Shown here one piece after another: positions 8,534 through 16,327 of a DNA stretch of 64,000 bases; the first letter of the stretch is position 1, and each line of letters opens with the position of its first letter. The notes beneath the pieces were generated by a model. That model was not told the origin of the DNA and searched no databases. It saw nothing but the letters and a program-made list of their open reading frames with translations. A program made the position numbers and the translations under genes. This DNA is from Phycisphaeraceae bacterium (lineage in GTDB: Bacteria > Planctomycetota > Phycisphaerae > Phycisphaerales > Phycisphaeraceae), in the NCBI GenBank assembly GCA_028277745.1, contig JANQFR010000051.1, positions 1 through 64,000 of the forward strand, in the 5' to 3' direction.

Positions 8534-9895
8534 ATGCATCACGGAGTTGAACCCTTGCGACACCTCAAGAAACCATGGCGGCTATTTTCGTTGACGATGC
8601 TTGTCCTAGGCGTGCTCGGCGGCCACCCGGCCCCGGCCGCGGGGCAAGGCGGCAACACCGGCGAATCCTGGGGCATGACCCACGAAGCCGGCGTCGATTA
8701 CAACGTGGTTGAGCGGGTGAGCGACTTCCAGCTCGGGATCACGCACACCCACAAAGGCGTGGACCAGGCCGACGCCGACTCGACCGCGGTGGAGCGGGCC
8801 AAGGCGCTGCTGCGCAAGGCCTCGCCTTCGTTCCAGAACACGCACATCATCGGCTGGGGTCCGGGCAACCTCCAGCGCGAGCCCGGCGGAGAAATCCTCT
8901 GGGACTCGCTCGATCGCCGGATCAACATGATGCGCGAGCTCGGCACGCCCATGGTCGTCACGCTCTGCACCGCGCCGGGCTGGATGAAAACATCCGGCGG
9001 CGACACCTGGAAAATGAACACCCGGCCGAAACAGGAGCACTTCGACGCGTTCGCCGAGCTCTGCGTGGAGGTCGCCAAACGCTACCCCGACGTCCGTCAT
9101 TTCCAGGTCTGGAACGAATTCAAAGGCTTCTGGGACAAGAGCCGCAACACGTGGAACACCGAGCTGTACACCGAGATGTACAACAAGGTGTATGACGCCC
9201 TCAAGGCCCACGACCCCACGCTGCAGGTCGGCGGGTTGTATCTGATCATCGAGGGGACGGGCTCGCGTCACCTGGGTTATTCCGGCTGGCAGACCGCCGA
9301 GCCCATTACGCCGCGCAACCTCGCGGTGATCAAGTATTGGCTGGACCACAAGCACGGCGCAGACTTCATCTGTATCGACAAAGGCCTCAAGGACTTCCAC
9401 GACAAGAACCCGTACTCCGCGCATGAGTTGATCTCGTTTACCGAGAACTTCGGGTCGATCGCCCGTCAAGTCAGGGAGTTGACCGGCCTGCCGATCTGGT
9501 GGAGCGAGTACTACGCCGCGAGCGGCACGCCTTATCAACGGGGGGCGGCGTTCGCTTCGATTTACAACCACATGCTGCGCAACGGGACATCGGTCGCGCT
9601 GCTGTGGAACCCGATCGCGGGTGAGGTGCCGTGCCAGATGATCACCGATGTCAAGGACCCCGACGGCGGTCGGGCCGAGCCGCATTACGCGGTGTTCCAG
9701 GCGTTCCAGGAGCACTTCGGCCCGGGCCGGCCCATCTACCGCACCTGGTCGTCGAGCGATCGGATCGAGGTGCTGGCGTCGGACAGCGCGACGATGCTGA
9801 TCAACAAGTACGACGTGTCTGCGAAGGTGCGGCTGAACGGCAAGGTGATCAAGCTGCGTCCCTACGAAGTGCGCGTCATGCCGGTGGAGTCCTGA
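8534..9895 (+). CDS. secreted GH39-like (clan GH-A) glycoside hydrolase, copy 2
   Basis: A 453-residue paralogue of the preceding gene, 58 bases downstream. Predicted catalytic residues are E195 (HFQVWNEFKGFW) and E325 (LPIWWSEYYA). The N-terminal part has a signal peptide (LFSLTMLVLGVLGGHPAPAAG). ATG 8534 lacks a ribosome-binding site, whereas TTG 8555 has GGAG 8 bases upstream and would give the compact start RHLKKPWRLFSL, so TTG 8555 may be the true start. Sequence differences from copy 1 cluster around the loop after GLY (LIIEGTGSRHLGYSGW against TKISGTGSDRIGYSG), suggesting altered substrate contacts after duplication. Confidence 0.75.
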   Translation: MHHGVEPLRHLKKPWRLFSLTMLVLGVLGGHPAPAAGQGGNTGESWGMTHEAGVDYNVVERVSDFQLGITHTHKGVDQADADSTAVERAKALLRKASPSFQNTHIIGWGPGNLQREPGGEILWDSLDRRINMMRELGTPMVVTLCTAPGWMKTSGGDTWKMNTRPKQEHFDAFAELCVEVAKRYPDVRHFQVWNEFKGFWDKSRNTWNTELYTEMYNKVYDALKAHDPTLQVGGLYLIIEGTGSRHLGYSGWQTAEPITPRNLAVIKYWLDHKHGADFICIDKGLKDFHDKNPYSAHELISFTENFGSIARQVRELTGLPIWWSEYYAASGTPYQRGAAFASIYNHMLRNGTSVALLWNPIAGEVPCQMITDVKDPDGGRAEPHYAVFQAFQEHFGPGRPIYRTWSSSDRIEVLASDSATMLINKYDVSAKVRLNGKVIKLRPYEVRVMPVES

Positions 9896-9899
9896 TCTC

Positions 9900-11297
9900 A
9901 TGACGGGCAACCGAGCCCACAACTGGTTTCGGCGTCACGCGGCGTGGCTGGCGGCCCCGGCGGTGCTGGCGGCGTCGGTGTCCTGCGGCCGGGCGGCCTC
10001 GGGCGACGCCGCGGAGACGGCGGGATCGGCGCAGGCCGCGCCGTGGAAGGCCGACCGCCGATTGCGGGCCGAAACGGTCGAAGCCTTGCTCTGGGCCGAG
10101 CTTGATCAATGCTTCCCCCAACGCCTGCGGCCCGGCGGCGGGTACCGCGCGGTCGTGGAGCCACGGCCGGAGGACCCGGTCTTCGGGGTGCAGCAGGCCC
10201 GGCTGACGTGGCTCGCGGCCGAGGTGGCGCGGCGTCGGCCCGACGCGGCGGAACGCTACCGCGGTTACGCCGACCACGGCATCGAGATGCTTGCCGGCCC
10301 GATGTGGGACGAAACGTACGGCGGCTGGTTCTGGCAACTGCCCGCCGACGCTTCAACCCCCGCGGACGGCGCCGACGCGGAAAAGCACCTGTACGGCCAG
10401 GTCTTCGGCATCTACGCCGCCTCGAACGCTTACCGCGCCACGGGCAACCCCGACGCGCTGCGGTTGGCCCAGGAAGGTTTCGCCTGGCTCGAGACGCACG
10501 CCCGAGACACGGACCATGGCGGGTACTTCGAGGTGTTCGCCCGGGACGGCCGGCCCCTGATGGCGGCGGATGAAAGCCAGCGCAACAAAAAGCGCGACCA
10601 CATCGGCACGCCGTTTGGCCACAAGTCGATGAACGCGCACATCCACGCCCTGGAAGCGATCACCGCGCTTTACGCCGCGTGGCCCGACGCCGCGGTGCGC
10701 GAACGGCTCGAAGAGTTGCTGACGATCGTCCGCGACCGGATCACTCAGCCCGGGAGCGGCCTGACCCAGGTGCTCACCCTCGACTGGCGACCCACACCGG
10801 GCCACCGTTCATTCGGGCACGAAGTCGAGACGGCATACCTCATGATCGAGGCGGCCGAGGCCCTCGGTTTCGGCGAAGACGCCCAGACCCGGTCGGCGGC
10901 TCGTCAACTGGTGGACGACGCCCTGGCGCAAGCGACCGAGGCGGACACCGGGGCGTTGCTCGAAGACCCGGGGGCCGAAACGCTGCAACGCCCCTGGTGG
11001 GCCCAGGTCGAGATGCTCAATGCGCTGATGCTCATGGACGAGACGTACGGCGGGGAAACCCCGGCCTATCGCGAGGCCGCCGCTCGGCTGTGGGCGTACA
11101 TCGTTGATGAGCAAGTGGATGAGAACGGCCGATGGCTCACCGCTGCGCAGCCCGGGGGCGGCTGGGGCGGGCGACGCTGGTACGCGGCCTATCACACCGG
11201 ACGCTCCTTGCTGGAAGTGGCGGACCGGCTCGCGAAGCCTGTCCCCTTACCGGCGTCCACGCATCCGCCCGCCCCGGACAGAAACGACGCCCCATGA
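9900..11297 (+). CDS. AGE-family (N-acylglucosamine 2-epimerase-like) epimerase/isomerase, exported
   Basis: A 465-residue protein beginning 4 bases after the previous stop, so co-transcribed. After an N-terminal export or lipoprotein-like segment (AWLAAPAVLAASVSCGRA, lipobox weak) it has an (alpha/alpha)6-barrel of the AGE superfamily: GPMWDETYGGWFWQL, EKHLYGQVFGIYAASNAYRATGNPDALRLA, GTPFGHKSMNAHIHALEAITALY, SFGHEVETAYLMIEAAEALG and a late GGWGGRRWYAAYHTGRSLLEV. Conserved His residues of the active site (H in NAHIHALE and FGHEVE) are present. Relatives interconvert sugars at C2 or act on beta-mannosides and cellobiose. Export is unusual for an epimerase and hints at action on oligosaccharides made by the adjacent hydrolases. 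The exact reaction is unknown. Confidence 0.75.
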   Translation: MTGNRAHNWFRRHAAWLAAPAVLAASVSCGRAASGDAAETAGSAQAAPWKADRRLRAETVEALLWAELDQCFPQRLRPGGGYRAVVEPRPEDPVFGVQQARLTWLAAEVARRRPDAAERYRGYADHGIEMLAGPMWDETYGGWFWQLPADASTPADGADAEKHLYGQVFGIYAASNAYRATGNPDALRLAQEGFAWLETHARDTDHGGYFEVFARDGRPLMAADESQRNKKRDHIGTPFGHKSMNAHIHALEAITALYAAWPDAAVRERLEELLTIVRDRITQPGSGLTQVLTLDWRPTPGHRSFGHEVETAYLMIEAAEALGFGEDAQTRSAARQLVDDALAQATEADTGALLEDPGAETLQRPWWAQVEMLNALMLMDETYGGETPAYREAAARLWAYIVDEQVDENGRWLTAAQPGGGWGGRRWYAAYHTGRSLLEVADRLAKPVPLPASTHPPAPDRNDAP

Positions 11298-11346
11298 ATC
11301 AACGGTTCAATCACATTTCTTTCACCCCGGCCGAATCAACGGCTCA
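11296..11346. repeat. short direct repeat upstream of PEP-CTERM gene
   Basis: GAATCAACGGTTCA (11296-11309) recurs as GAATCAACGGCTCA (11333-11346), 37 bases apart, between the epimerase and PEP-CTERM genes. It may be a pair of factor-binding sites or chance; the repeat is not clearly palindromic. Confidence 0.25.
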
Positions 11347-11364
11347 TTCTGATGGAGGTCTCCC

Positions 11365-12216
11365 GTGAAACGGTTCGCAGCTTGCTTCACTGGTTTATGC
11401 CTGATCTGCGCCGGCGGCGCACAGGCGGCGTTCTCGGTGGTCGATGATTTTGAGTCCCTCGCGCTAGGCGAAGACTTCCGCGACCCGGGCAACAACAGCA
11501 ACCTGCTGGATGGGGCCGGGGGGTGGGTCGGCGCGGCCCAGCCGCCCGCGGTCTTTGAGGTCGGGGTCGACCCGACCTTGGCGGCCAACCAGGTGCTGAA
11601 CGTCTACTCGACCAGCCGCAGCAACGGCAACCTGCTGTTCCCCAACGTGATCACCGACGGAACGACCGGCACGCTCTTCCTGCGCGTGCGGCTCGGCGCC
11701 GACGAAGACCCTCAAAACACCGGCTTCGATCCGTTCGCGCTGTGGGGCCTCTCGCACCGCAACTCGCTCGAGGCGAGCGACATCACCGGCTTCGGCGGCG
11801 TGCTGACGGCTTACAGCTGGGTCGGCACCGGCCAGAACGATGACCTGGCCAACTTCCGGTACTACGACGGCGGGGGCCAGGACGTGACCCCCGGCCTGAA
11901 CACCGACACCTGGTACAACTTCTGGTTCGTCGCCGACGCCGACGCCGACACGTATGACATCTATGTTCAGAGCGACGGCGACGTGAACTACGCCACCCAG
12001 ACCCAGATCGCCAACGACGCAGGTTTCCGCAACGCGGGCAGCCAAAACCTTTCGGTGATCATCAAGCAGGGCGATCACTTCGACGGCCAGTTCTGGTTCG
12101 ACGACATCTATGTCGATGCCGCCGGCGAGAACCTGGCCAACCCCATACCGGAGCCCACGACGATGGCCCTGATCGCACTCGGCGGCCTGACGCTTCTGGG
12201 GCCCCGCCGTCACTGA
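11365..12216 (+). CDS. PEP-CTERM sorting domain protein
   Basis: A 283-residue exported protein starting at GTG 11365, 6 bases after GGAGG. The signal peptide is FAACFTGLCLICAGGAQA. The body looks like a single concanavalin/LamG-type beta-sandwich (VVDDFESLALGEDFRDPGN, VLNVYSTSRSNGNLLFP, GTLFLRVRLGADED, DTYDIYVQSDGDVNYAT, GQFWFDDIYVDAAGENL). It ends in IPEPTTMALIALGGLTLLGPRRH, a PEP-CTERM signal. Within the GH39/epimerase cluster it is the only clear candidate surface carbohydrate-binding protein. Binding is inferred from fold and context, not shown by motif. Confidence 0.85.
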   Translation: MKRFAACFTGLCLICAGGAQAAFSVVDDFESLALGEDFRDPGNNSNLLDGAGGWVGAAQPPAVFEVGVDPTLAANQVLNVYSTSRSNGNLLFPNVITDGTTGTLFLRVRLGADEDPQNTGFDPFALWGLSHRNSLEASDITGFGGVLTAYSWVGTGQNDDLANFRYYDGGGQDVTPGLNTDTWYNFWFVADADADTYDIYVQSDGDVNYATQTQIANDAGFRNAGSQNLSVIIKQGDHFDGQFWFDDIYVDAAGENLANPIPEPTTMALIALGGLTLLGPRRH

Positions 12217-12224
12217 CCGTATCG

Positions 12225-12258
12225 CGGCCCTGCGTCTGGCGCCGCATACGCAGGGCCG
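12225..12258 (+). terminator. stem-loop after PEP-CTERM gene
   Basis: CGGCCCTGCGT (12225-12235) pairs perfectly with ACGCAGGGCCG (12248-12258) around a 12-base loop, 8 bases after the stop codon. No T-run follows, so termination strength is uncertain. The right half GCCGCATACGCA resembles part of the palindromic family found at 20551, 23384, 25734 and 41199. Confidence 0.5.
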
Positions 12259-12384
12259 GAGGCTTATCCCACGGGCCGATCCGAAAGGGTGGGCCCCGTG
12301 TTTCCCGCCGGGTTCGGGAGGCGCTTAACGGAAAGAAACACTTGTCACGCCGTGTTTGAAGCGGCCCGCAGAAAGATCGAATGT

Positions 12385-13542
12385 ATGATTTCAAATTCCG
12401 ACCGTCTGCGCACTCACCGCTTCGGGGTGAACTACACCCCCAGCCGGCATTGGTATTACTGCTGGAACGATTTCGATCCCGGCGCGATCGCCCGTGACTT
12501 CGACGCGATCGCCGCGTTGGGGCTGGATCATCTTCGGGTGATGACGATCTGGCCGTGGTTCCAACCCAACCCGGCCTGGGTGAGCCCGGCCCACCTGGAT
12601 CGGCTTGGCGCGATGATGAGTCTGGCCCAAACGCGCGGGCTCGACGTTTGCGTCACCGCTTTCACCGGCCACCTGACGGGATATCAACTCGTTCCCGCCT
12701 ACATGAAAGGCAAGGATTTCTACACCGACCCTTCGATCCGCCGAACCCAACGGCGATACCTCGAAGCGCTGGCCTCGGTCTGCGCCGGGCGCCCCAACTT
12801 CCTCGGTCTGGACCTGGGCAACGAGATCAATTGCGCCTGGCGGCCGAGAACCCGTGAGGAGGGAGACGCCTGGCTCGAGTGGGCGCTGACGTTGTGCGAC
12901 ACCTACGCCCCCGGCGCCATCCATGTGAACGGGGTCGACCACCAGCCCTACTTCATCGAACATTCATTCACCCCGCACGCCCTCGTCCATCGGCAACCTG
13001 TCGTTCCGCTGCATTGCTGGATCGAGTTCACGGGGGCTCGTCAGCGCGGCGGGCCGCTGGACGAGGTGTGCGTCAGCCTCCCCGCGGCGATGGCCCACCT
13101 GGCCCGGGCTCACGCGGCAGACCCGCGCCGGCCGATCTGGCTCCAGGAATACGGCGCCAGCGCGTGCTGGATGAAGGCCGAGGTGGTCCCCGCGTTCTGC
13201 GAAACCACCACCCGGCGGGCGATCGATGCGGGCGTCAGCTGGTTCACGTGGTGGGCCAGCCATGACATCGACCCGGCTCTGCGGTTCGATCAACTCGAAT
13301 ATTCGCTGGGCCTCTTCACCCACCAGAACCGCCCCAAGCCGCAGGCCGGGGTGTTTGCCGAGCTCGCCGCGGAATACGCCGGCAAGCCGGTGCGGCGCCA
13401 CAGCCCCCTGGATCGCTTGCCCGCGATCACCGACGACGTCGGGTTGTCCTACGCCTCGACCTGGGATTGGCTTGAGCGGGCCATGTCGGCCTCCCAAACA
13501 GCGCTGCGCCCCGCGGCCACGTCCGGGCCGCGCTCGGCATGA
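12385..13542 (+). CDS. clan GH-A glycoside hydrolase (GH5-like), probably cytoplasmic
   Basis: A 385-residue TIM-barrel protein. ATG 12385 (MISNSDRLRTHRFGVNYTPSRHW) is favoured because upstream in-frame sequence has no family character. The catalytic pair is likely the Glu of FLGLDLGNEINCAWR and the Glu of RPIWLQEYGAS. LGLDHLRVMTIWPWFQPNP is the typical strand-2 region of GH5/GH-A enzymes. No signal peptide is present, so it probably hydrolyses imported oligosaccharides, unlike its exported neighbours. It lies between the PEP-CTERM and third GH39-like genes on the same strand. The glycan is unknown. Confidence 0.75.
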   Translation: MISNSDRLRTHRFGVNYTPSRHWYYCWNDFDPGAIARDFDAIAALGLDHLRVMTIWPWFQPNPAWVSPAHLDRLGAMMSLAQTRGLDVCVTAFTGHLTGYQLVPAYMKGKDFYTDPSIRRTQRRYLEALASVCAGRPNFLGLDLGNEINCAWRPRTREEGDAWLEWALTLCDTYAPGAIHVNGVDHQPYFIEHSFTPHALVHRQPVVPLHCWIEFTGARQRGGPLDEVCVSLPAAMAHLARAHAADPRRPIWLQEYGASACWMKAEVVPAFCETTTRRAIDAGVSWFTWWASHDIDPALRFDQLEYSLGLFTHQNRPKPQAGVFAELAAEYAGKPVRRHSPLDRLPAITDDVGLSYASTWDWLERAMSASQTALRPAATSGPRSA

Positions 13543-13581
13543 CACGCTGACGACCAAGTGGACCACCGCCGGAATCACCCC

Positions 13582-15015
13582 ATGTCATTGAATCTCCTGA
13601 AGAACATCAACGCCTGGCGCCGCACAGTCTCCGTCGCAGTCTGGGGGCTGGGTCTGGCCTCGGCGACGGGCCCGCTCGGGTGGGCGGCCGAGCCAGTCAT
13701 CGTCTCATTGCCTGACCGGATCAGCGACCGCACGAGCCGCATGACGCTCGGTATCACCCACACCCATCTCGGCCTCGATCAATCCGGGGCGGACGATCCG
13801 GCAAAAGCCCGCGCGATCGACCTGCTGAACGCAACGGTCGGGATTCAAAACACCCACTTCCTCGGCTGGGGCGTCGGCGACATCAACCCGTCCGAGGGCG
13901 TCTATGACTGGGGCTCGCTCGACAGACGGGTTGACCTGATGAATCAGATCGGAGGGCCGCAGATGATGACGATCGGCCTCGCCCCGACCTGGATCAAGGG
14001 AACGCCCAACGCGTTCGGCAACAACGGCGAGTACTTCACGAAACGCCCGCTGTCCGACAAGCACGACGAGTTCGCGGCGCTGGCGCTGGAAGTCGCCAAG
14101 CGATACCCGCATATCCGCACGTTCCAAGTCTGGAACGAGATGAAGGGTTACTGGGACGAAAGCGCGAACAACTGGGACTACGCCGACTACACGAACATGT
14201 ACAACGCGGTCTACGACACGCTGAAGGCGTACGACCCAACGCTCGAGGTGGGCGGGTTGTACCTGGTCGTCGAAGGGACCGGCAGCCAGAGCCGCGGCTA
14301 CACCGGCCGCGACACCTTCGACCCGATCGGCGGTCGGAACCGGCAGGTCATCGATTACTGGCTGGAGAACATGAGCGGGGCGGACTTCATCGCGGTGGAC
14401 CGCGGCCTCATTGATTTTCACGACCCGAATCAACCCGATTACACCGTCGAGGACCGTATGGCGCTGACCCGTTGGTTCGGCGAAATCACGCGCGACCTCG
14501 GCGAGCTGACCGACCTGCCGGTCACGTGGAGCGAGTACTATGCCGGCGGTCCTGACGAGGCCAATCATACGCTGTTCGCCCTCACCTACAAGCACATGAT
14601 CGAGGCGGGCGTCGACCGGGCGCTGCTGTGGAATCCCAACGAGGGAGAAACCTCCAACACCCTATTCAGCGACGTGCGAAACAGCAACGGCGGACAGCCG
14701 AACAAGCACTACGATGTCTACGCCATGATCGCCGAATACTTCGGCGAAGGGACGGTGCTGTTCGATGCGGACGTCAGTTCAGAAGACGTCGAGGTGCTGG
14801 TTTCCCCGACGCACACCATGTTGATCAACAAGACCGACGGATTCCTCGCGATCGACCTGTTCGGACGGGGGGTCCTGCTGCGTCCGTATGAAGTCAAACT
14901 GGAAGCGTACGCCGTGCCCGAACCGACGGCGGCGGCGGCGCTCATCGTGTTGGCGGCGGCCGTCGGTTCAGGCCGATCCGCCGGTCGCCGCAGCCGCGCA
15001 GCAGTTTCCCCGTAA
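13582..15015 (+). CDS. GH39-like glycoside hydrolase with C-terminal PEP-CTERM signal, copy 3
   Basis: A 477-residue third paralogue of the GH39-like enzymes at 7123 and 8534, with the same fingerprint (MTLGITHTHLGLDQSGADD, TFQVWNEMKGYW with acid/base Glu, ENMSGADFIAVDRG, LPVTWSEYYAGG with nucleophile Glu). ATG 13582 has GGA 8 bases upstream and gives a signal peptide (VSVAVWGLGLASATGPLGWA). Unlike the other copies it ends with VPEPTAAAALIVLAAAVG followed by an Arg-rich tail, a PEP-CTERM sorting signal, so the catalytic domain itself should be surface-sorted by an exosortase. The stop is 5 bases before the next start. Confidence 0.8.
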   Translation: MSLNLLKNINAWRRTVSVAVWGLGLASATGPLGWAAEPVIVSLPDRISDRTSRMTLGITHTHLGLDQSGADDPAKARAIDLLNATVGIQNTHFLGWGVGDINPSEGVYDWGSLDRRVDLMNQIGGPQMMTIGLAPTWIKGTPNAFGNNGEYFTKRPLSDKHDEFAALALEVAKRYPHIRTFQVWNEMKGYWDESANNWDYADYTNMYNAVYDTLKAYDPTLEVGGLYLVVEGTGSQSRGYTGRDTFDPIGGRNRQVIDYWLENMSGADFIAVDRGLIDFHDPNQPDYTVEDRMALTRWFGEITRDLGELTDLPVTWSEYYAGGPDEANHTLFALTYKHMIEAGVDRALLWNPNEGETSNTLFSDVRNSNGGQPNKHYDVYAMIAEYFGEGTVLFDADVSSEDVEVLVSPTHTMLINKTDGFLAIDLFGRGVLLRPYEVKLEAYAVPEPTAAAALIVLAAAVGSGRSAGRRSRAAVSP

Positions 15016-15020
15016 AAAGT

Positions 15021-16184
15021 ATGAGTCAACCAGATATGAATACGAATGCAATAAAAGCTGCAACCACGCTGGTTATTGTTTTCAACTTCATGGGGAACCA
15101 TCCAGCCTTGTCCCAGCCCACCTATCCAGGCCTGTTTCTCGATCAGCGGTCCATTGTGCAGATGCGGCAGCGGGCCGAACAGGGGCCGCCCTACTCGGAC
15201 TGGGCGCAGGACGTGATCAAGCGGGCGGACCGCCATCTCAACGCCCCGCGCCCAAGCGTCACCGCCGGCGGTCTGATCGGAGAATCGGGCGACCCCCACG
15301 ACTTCTGGACCCAGCTGCCCTATCGGCATGGCAAGACACAGAAGGACGGCGTGGTGAACCCCAAGCAGGACCGCACCGACTATCAAGCCGCGATCCGTCT
15401 CGGCCGGGAAACTCGGGAACTGGCGCTTGCGTACGCCCTCACCGAAGACCCGCGTTACGCCGAAGGGGTCCGCGACTACGCCCGGGCCTGGTGTCTTGAT
15501 GAACGAACCCGCATGAACCCGCGTTTCACCAACAACCAGTCTCGGATCGAGTTGTGCATCACCCTGCCGGGGTTGTTTTACGCCCTCGACCTGATCTGGA
15601 ACGCCCCGGATTGGGACGATGCGGAACGCGGCGCCGTCCGGCAATGGGCGCAGGCCATCGCGGACAGCGCCAGGACCTGGAAATCATCCAACAATTTCGG
15701 CAACTGGCGGGTCGTGCTGCTGGCCGGCGCCGGGCACATCGCGGGCGACGAAGCCGCGCTGGACGAAGCGTTTGCGCGCTGGCGGGTGCTGCTCGATCGC
15801 CAGGTGGACGACGATCATTTCCTGCCGGAAGAGATGCGCCGCAGCAAATCCCTGTTCTATTCGACCTACGCCCTCAGCGCGATGGTGCAGGGCGCCGAGA
15901 TCGCCAGGCGCCGCGGGGTGGACCTGTACGGCTACGTCTCGCCAAGAGGCCGGTCGCTGCGGGCGGTGTTGGTTCATCACGCCGACTATGTAAAACGCCC
16001 CGAGGCCTGGCCCGGCCGACAGATCACGCCCTATCGCGGCGAGAACGCCGGGCTGTTTGAAGTCGCCTATGCGGCGCTGGGCGTTGACGCCTACCGCGAG
16101 GCGGTCGAAGCCGTGGGGCGGCCCCTGGAGGAATCGCGGGTCATGGGGCCGGTTTCCTTGACCCACGGCCAAAAGACACAGTAA
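15021..16184 (+). CDS. alginate-lyase-fold (PL5/PL38-like) polysaccharide lyase, exported
   Basis: A 387-residue protein with an export signal (KAATTLVIVFNFMGNHPALSQ) and an alginate_lyase (alpha/alpha) barrel: YQAAIRLGRETRELALAYALTEDPRYAEGVRDYARAW, NNQSRIELCITLPGLFYALDLIW, SSNNFGNWRVVLLAGAGHIAGDE and LPEEMRRSKSLFYSTYALSAM. The last segment supplies the R...Y pair used by PL5-type lyases. In many relatives the Asn-Asn pair is followed by His; here it is Phe (NNFGNW), so the catalytic mechanism may differ. ATG 15036 is an alternative start with no better ribosome-binding site. It closes the rightward cluster, 5 bases after the third GH39-like gene. Uronate polymers are the likely substrate type, by family only. 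Confidence 0.7.
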   Translation: MSQPDMNTNAIKAATTLVIVFNFMGNHPALSQPTYPGLFLDQRSIVQMRQRAEQGPPYSDWAQDVIKRADRHLNAPRPSVTAGGLIGESGDPHDFWTQLPYRHGKTQKDGVVNPKQDRTDYQAAIRLGRETRELALAYALTEDPRYAEGVRDYARAWCLDERTRMNPRFTNNQSRIELCITLPGLFYALDLIWNAPDWDDAERGAVRQWAQAIADSARTWKSSNNFGNWRVVLLAGAGHIAGDEAALDEAFARWRVLLDRQVDDDHFLPEEMRRSKSLFYSTYALSAMVQGAEIARRRGVDLYGYVSPRGRSLRAVLVHHADYVKRPEAWPGRQITPYRGENAGLFEVAYAALGVDAYREAVEAVGRPLEESRVMGPVSLTHGQKTQ

Positions 16185-16203
16185 ACGCGTCGTATCGAAC
16201 GCG

Positions 16204-16287
16204 AAGCCGGTGCTGAGGACGCCGCAGGCGGCTGAAGGTCGAGATAGCCGGGTCTTCGCCCCGGTACGCGAGACTCAGAACCGGCTT
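16204..16287. other. three-way-junction inverted repeat between convergent genes
   Basis: AAGCCGGTGCTGAG (16204-16217) pairs with CTCAGAACCGGCTT (16274-16287) with one mismatch. The enclosed bases form two more hairpins: GCCG-CAGG-CGGC (16221-16232) and CCGGG/CCCGG (16248-16252/16260-16264). It fills most of the gap between the convergent lyase and LpxH-like genes. It could terminate transcription from both sides, be a structured RNA, or be a repeat element. No T-run is obvious. Confidence 0.5.
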
Positions 16288-16327
16288 GAGATCGCCCCCC
16301 ACAACTCACGCCAGCTTTCCGGGTGAG

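Noticed and set aside
16204..16287. Integron attC site
   Set aside because: The imperfect inverted repeat lacks the RYYYAAC and GTTRRRY ends, and no integrase or cassette array is nearby.
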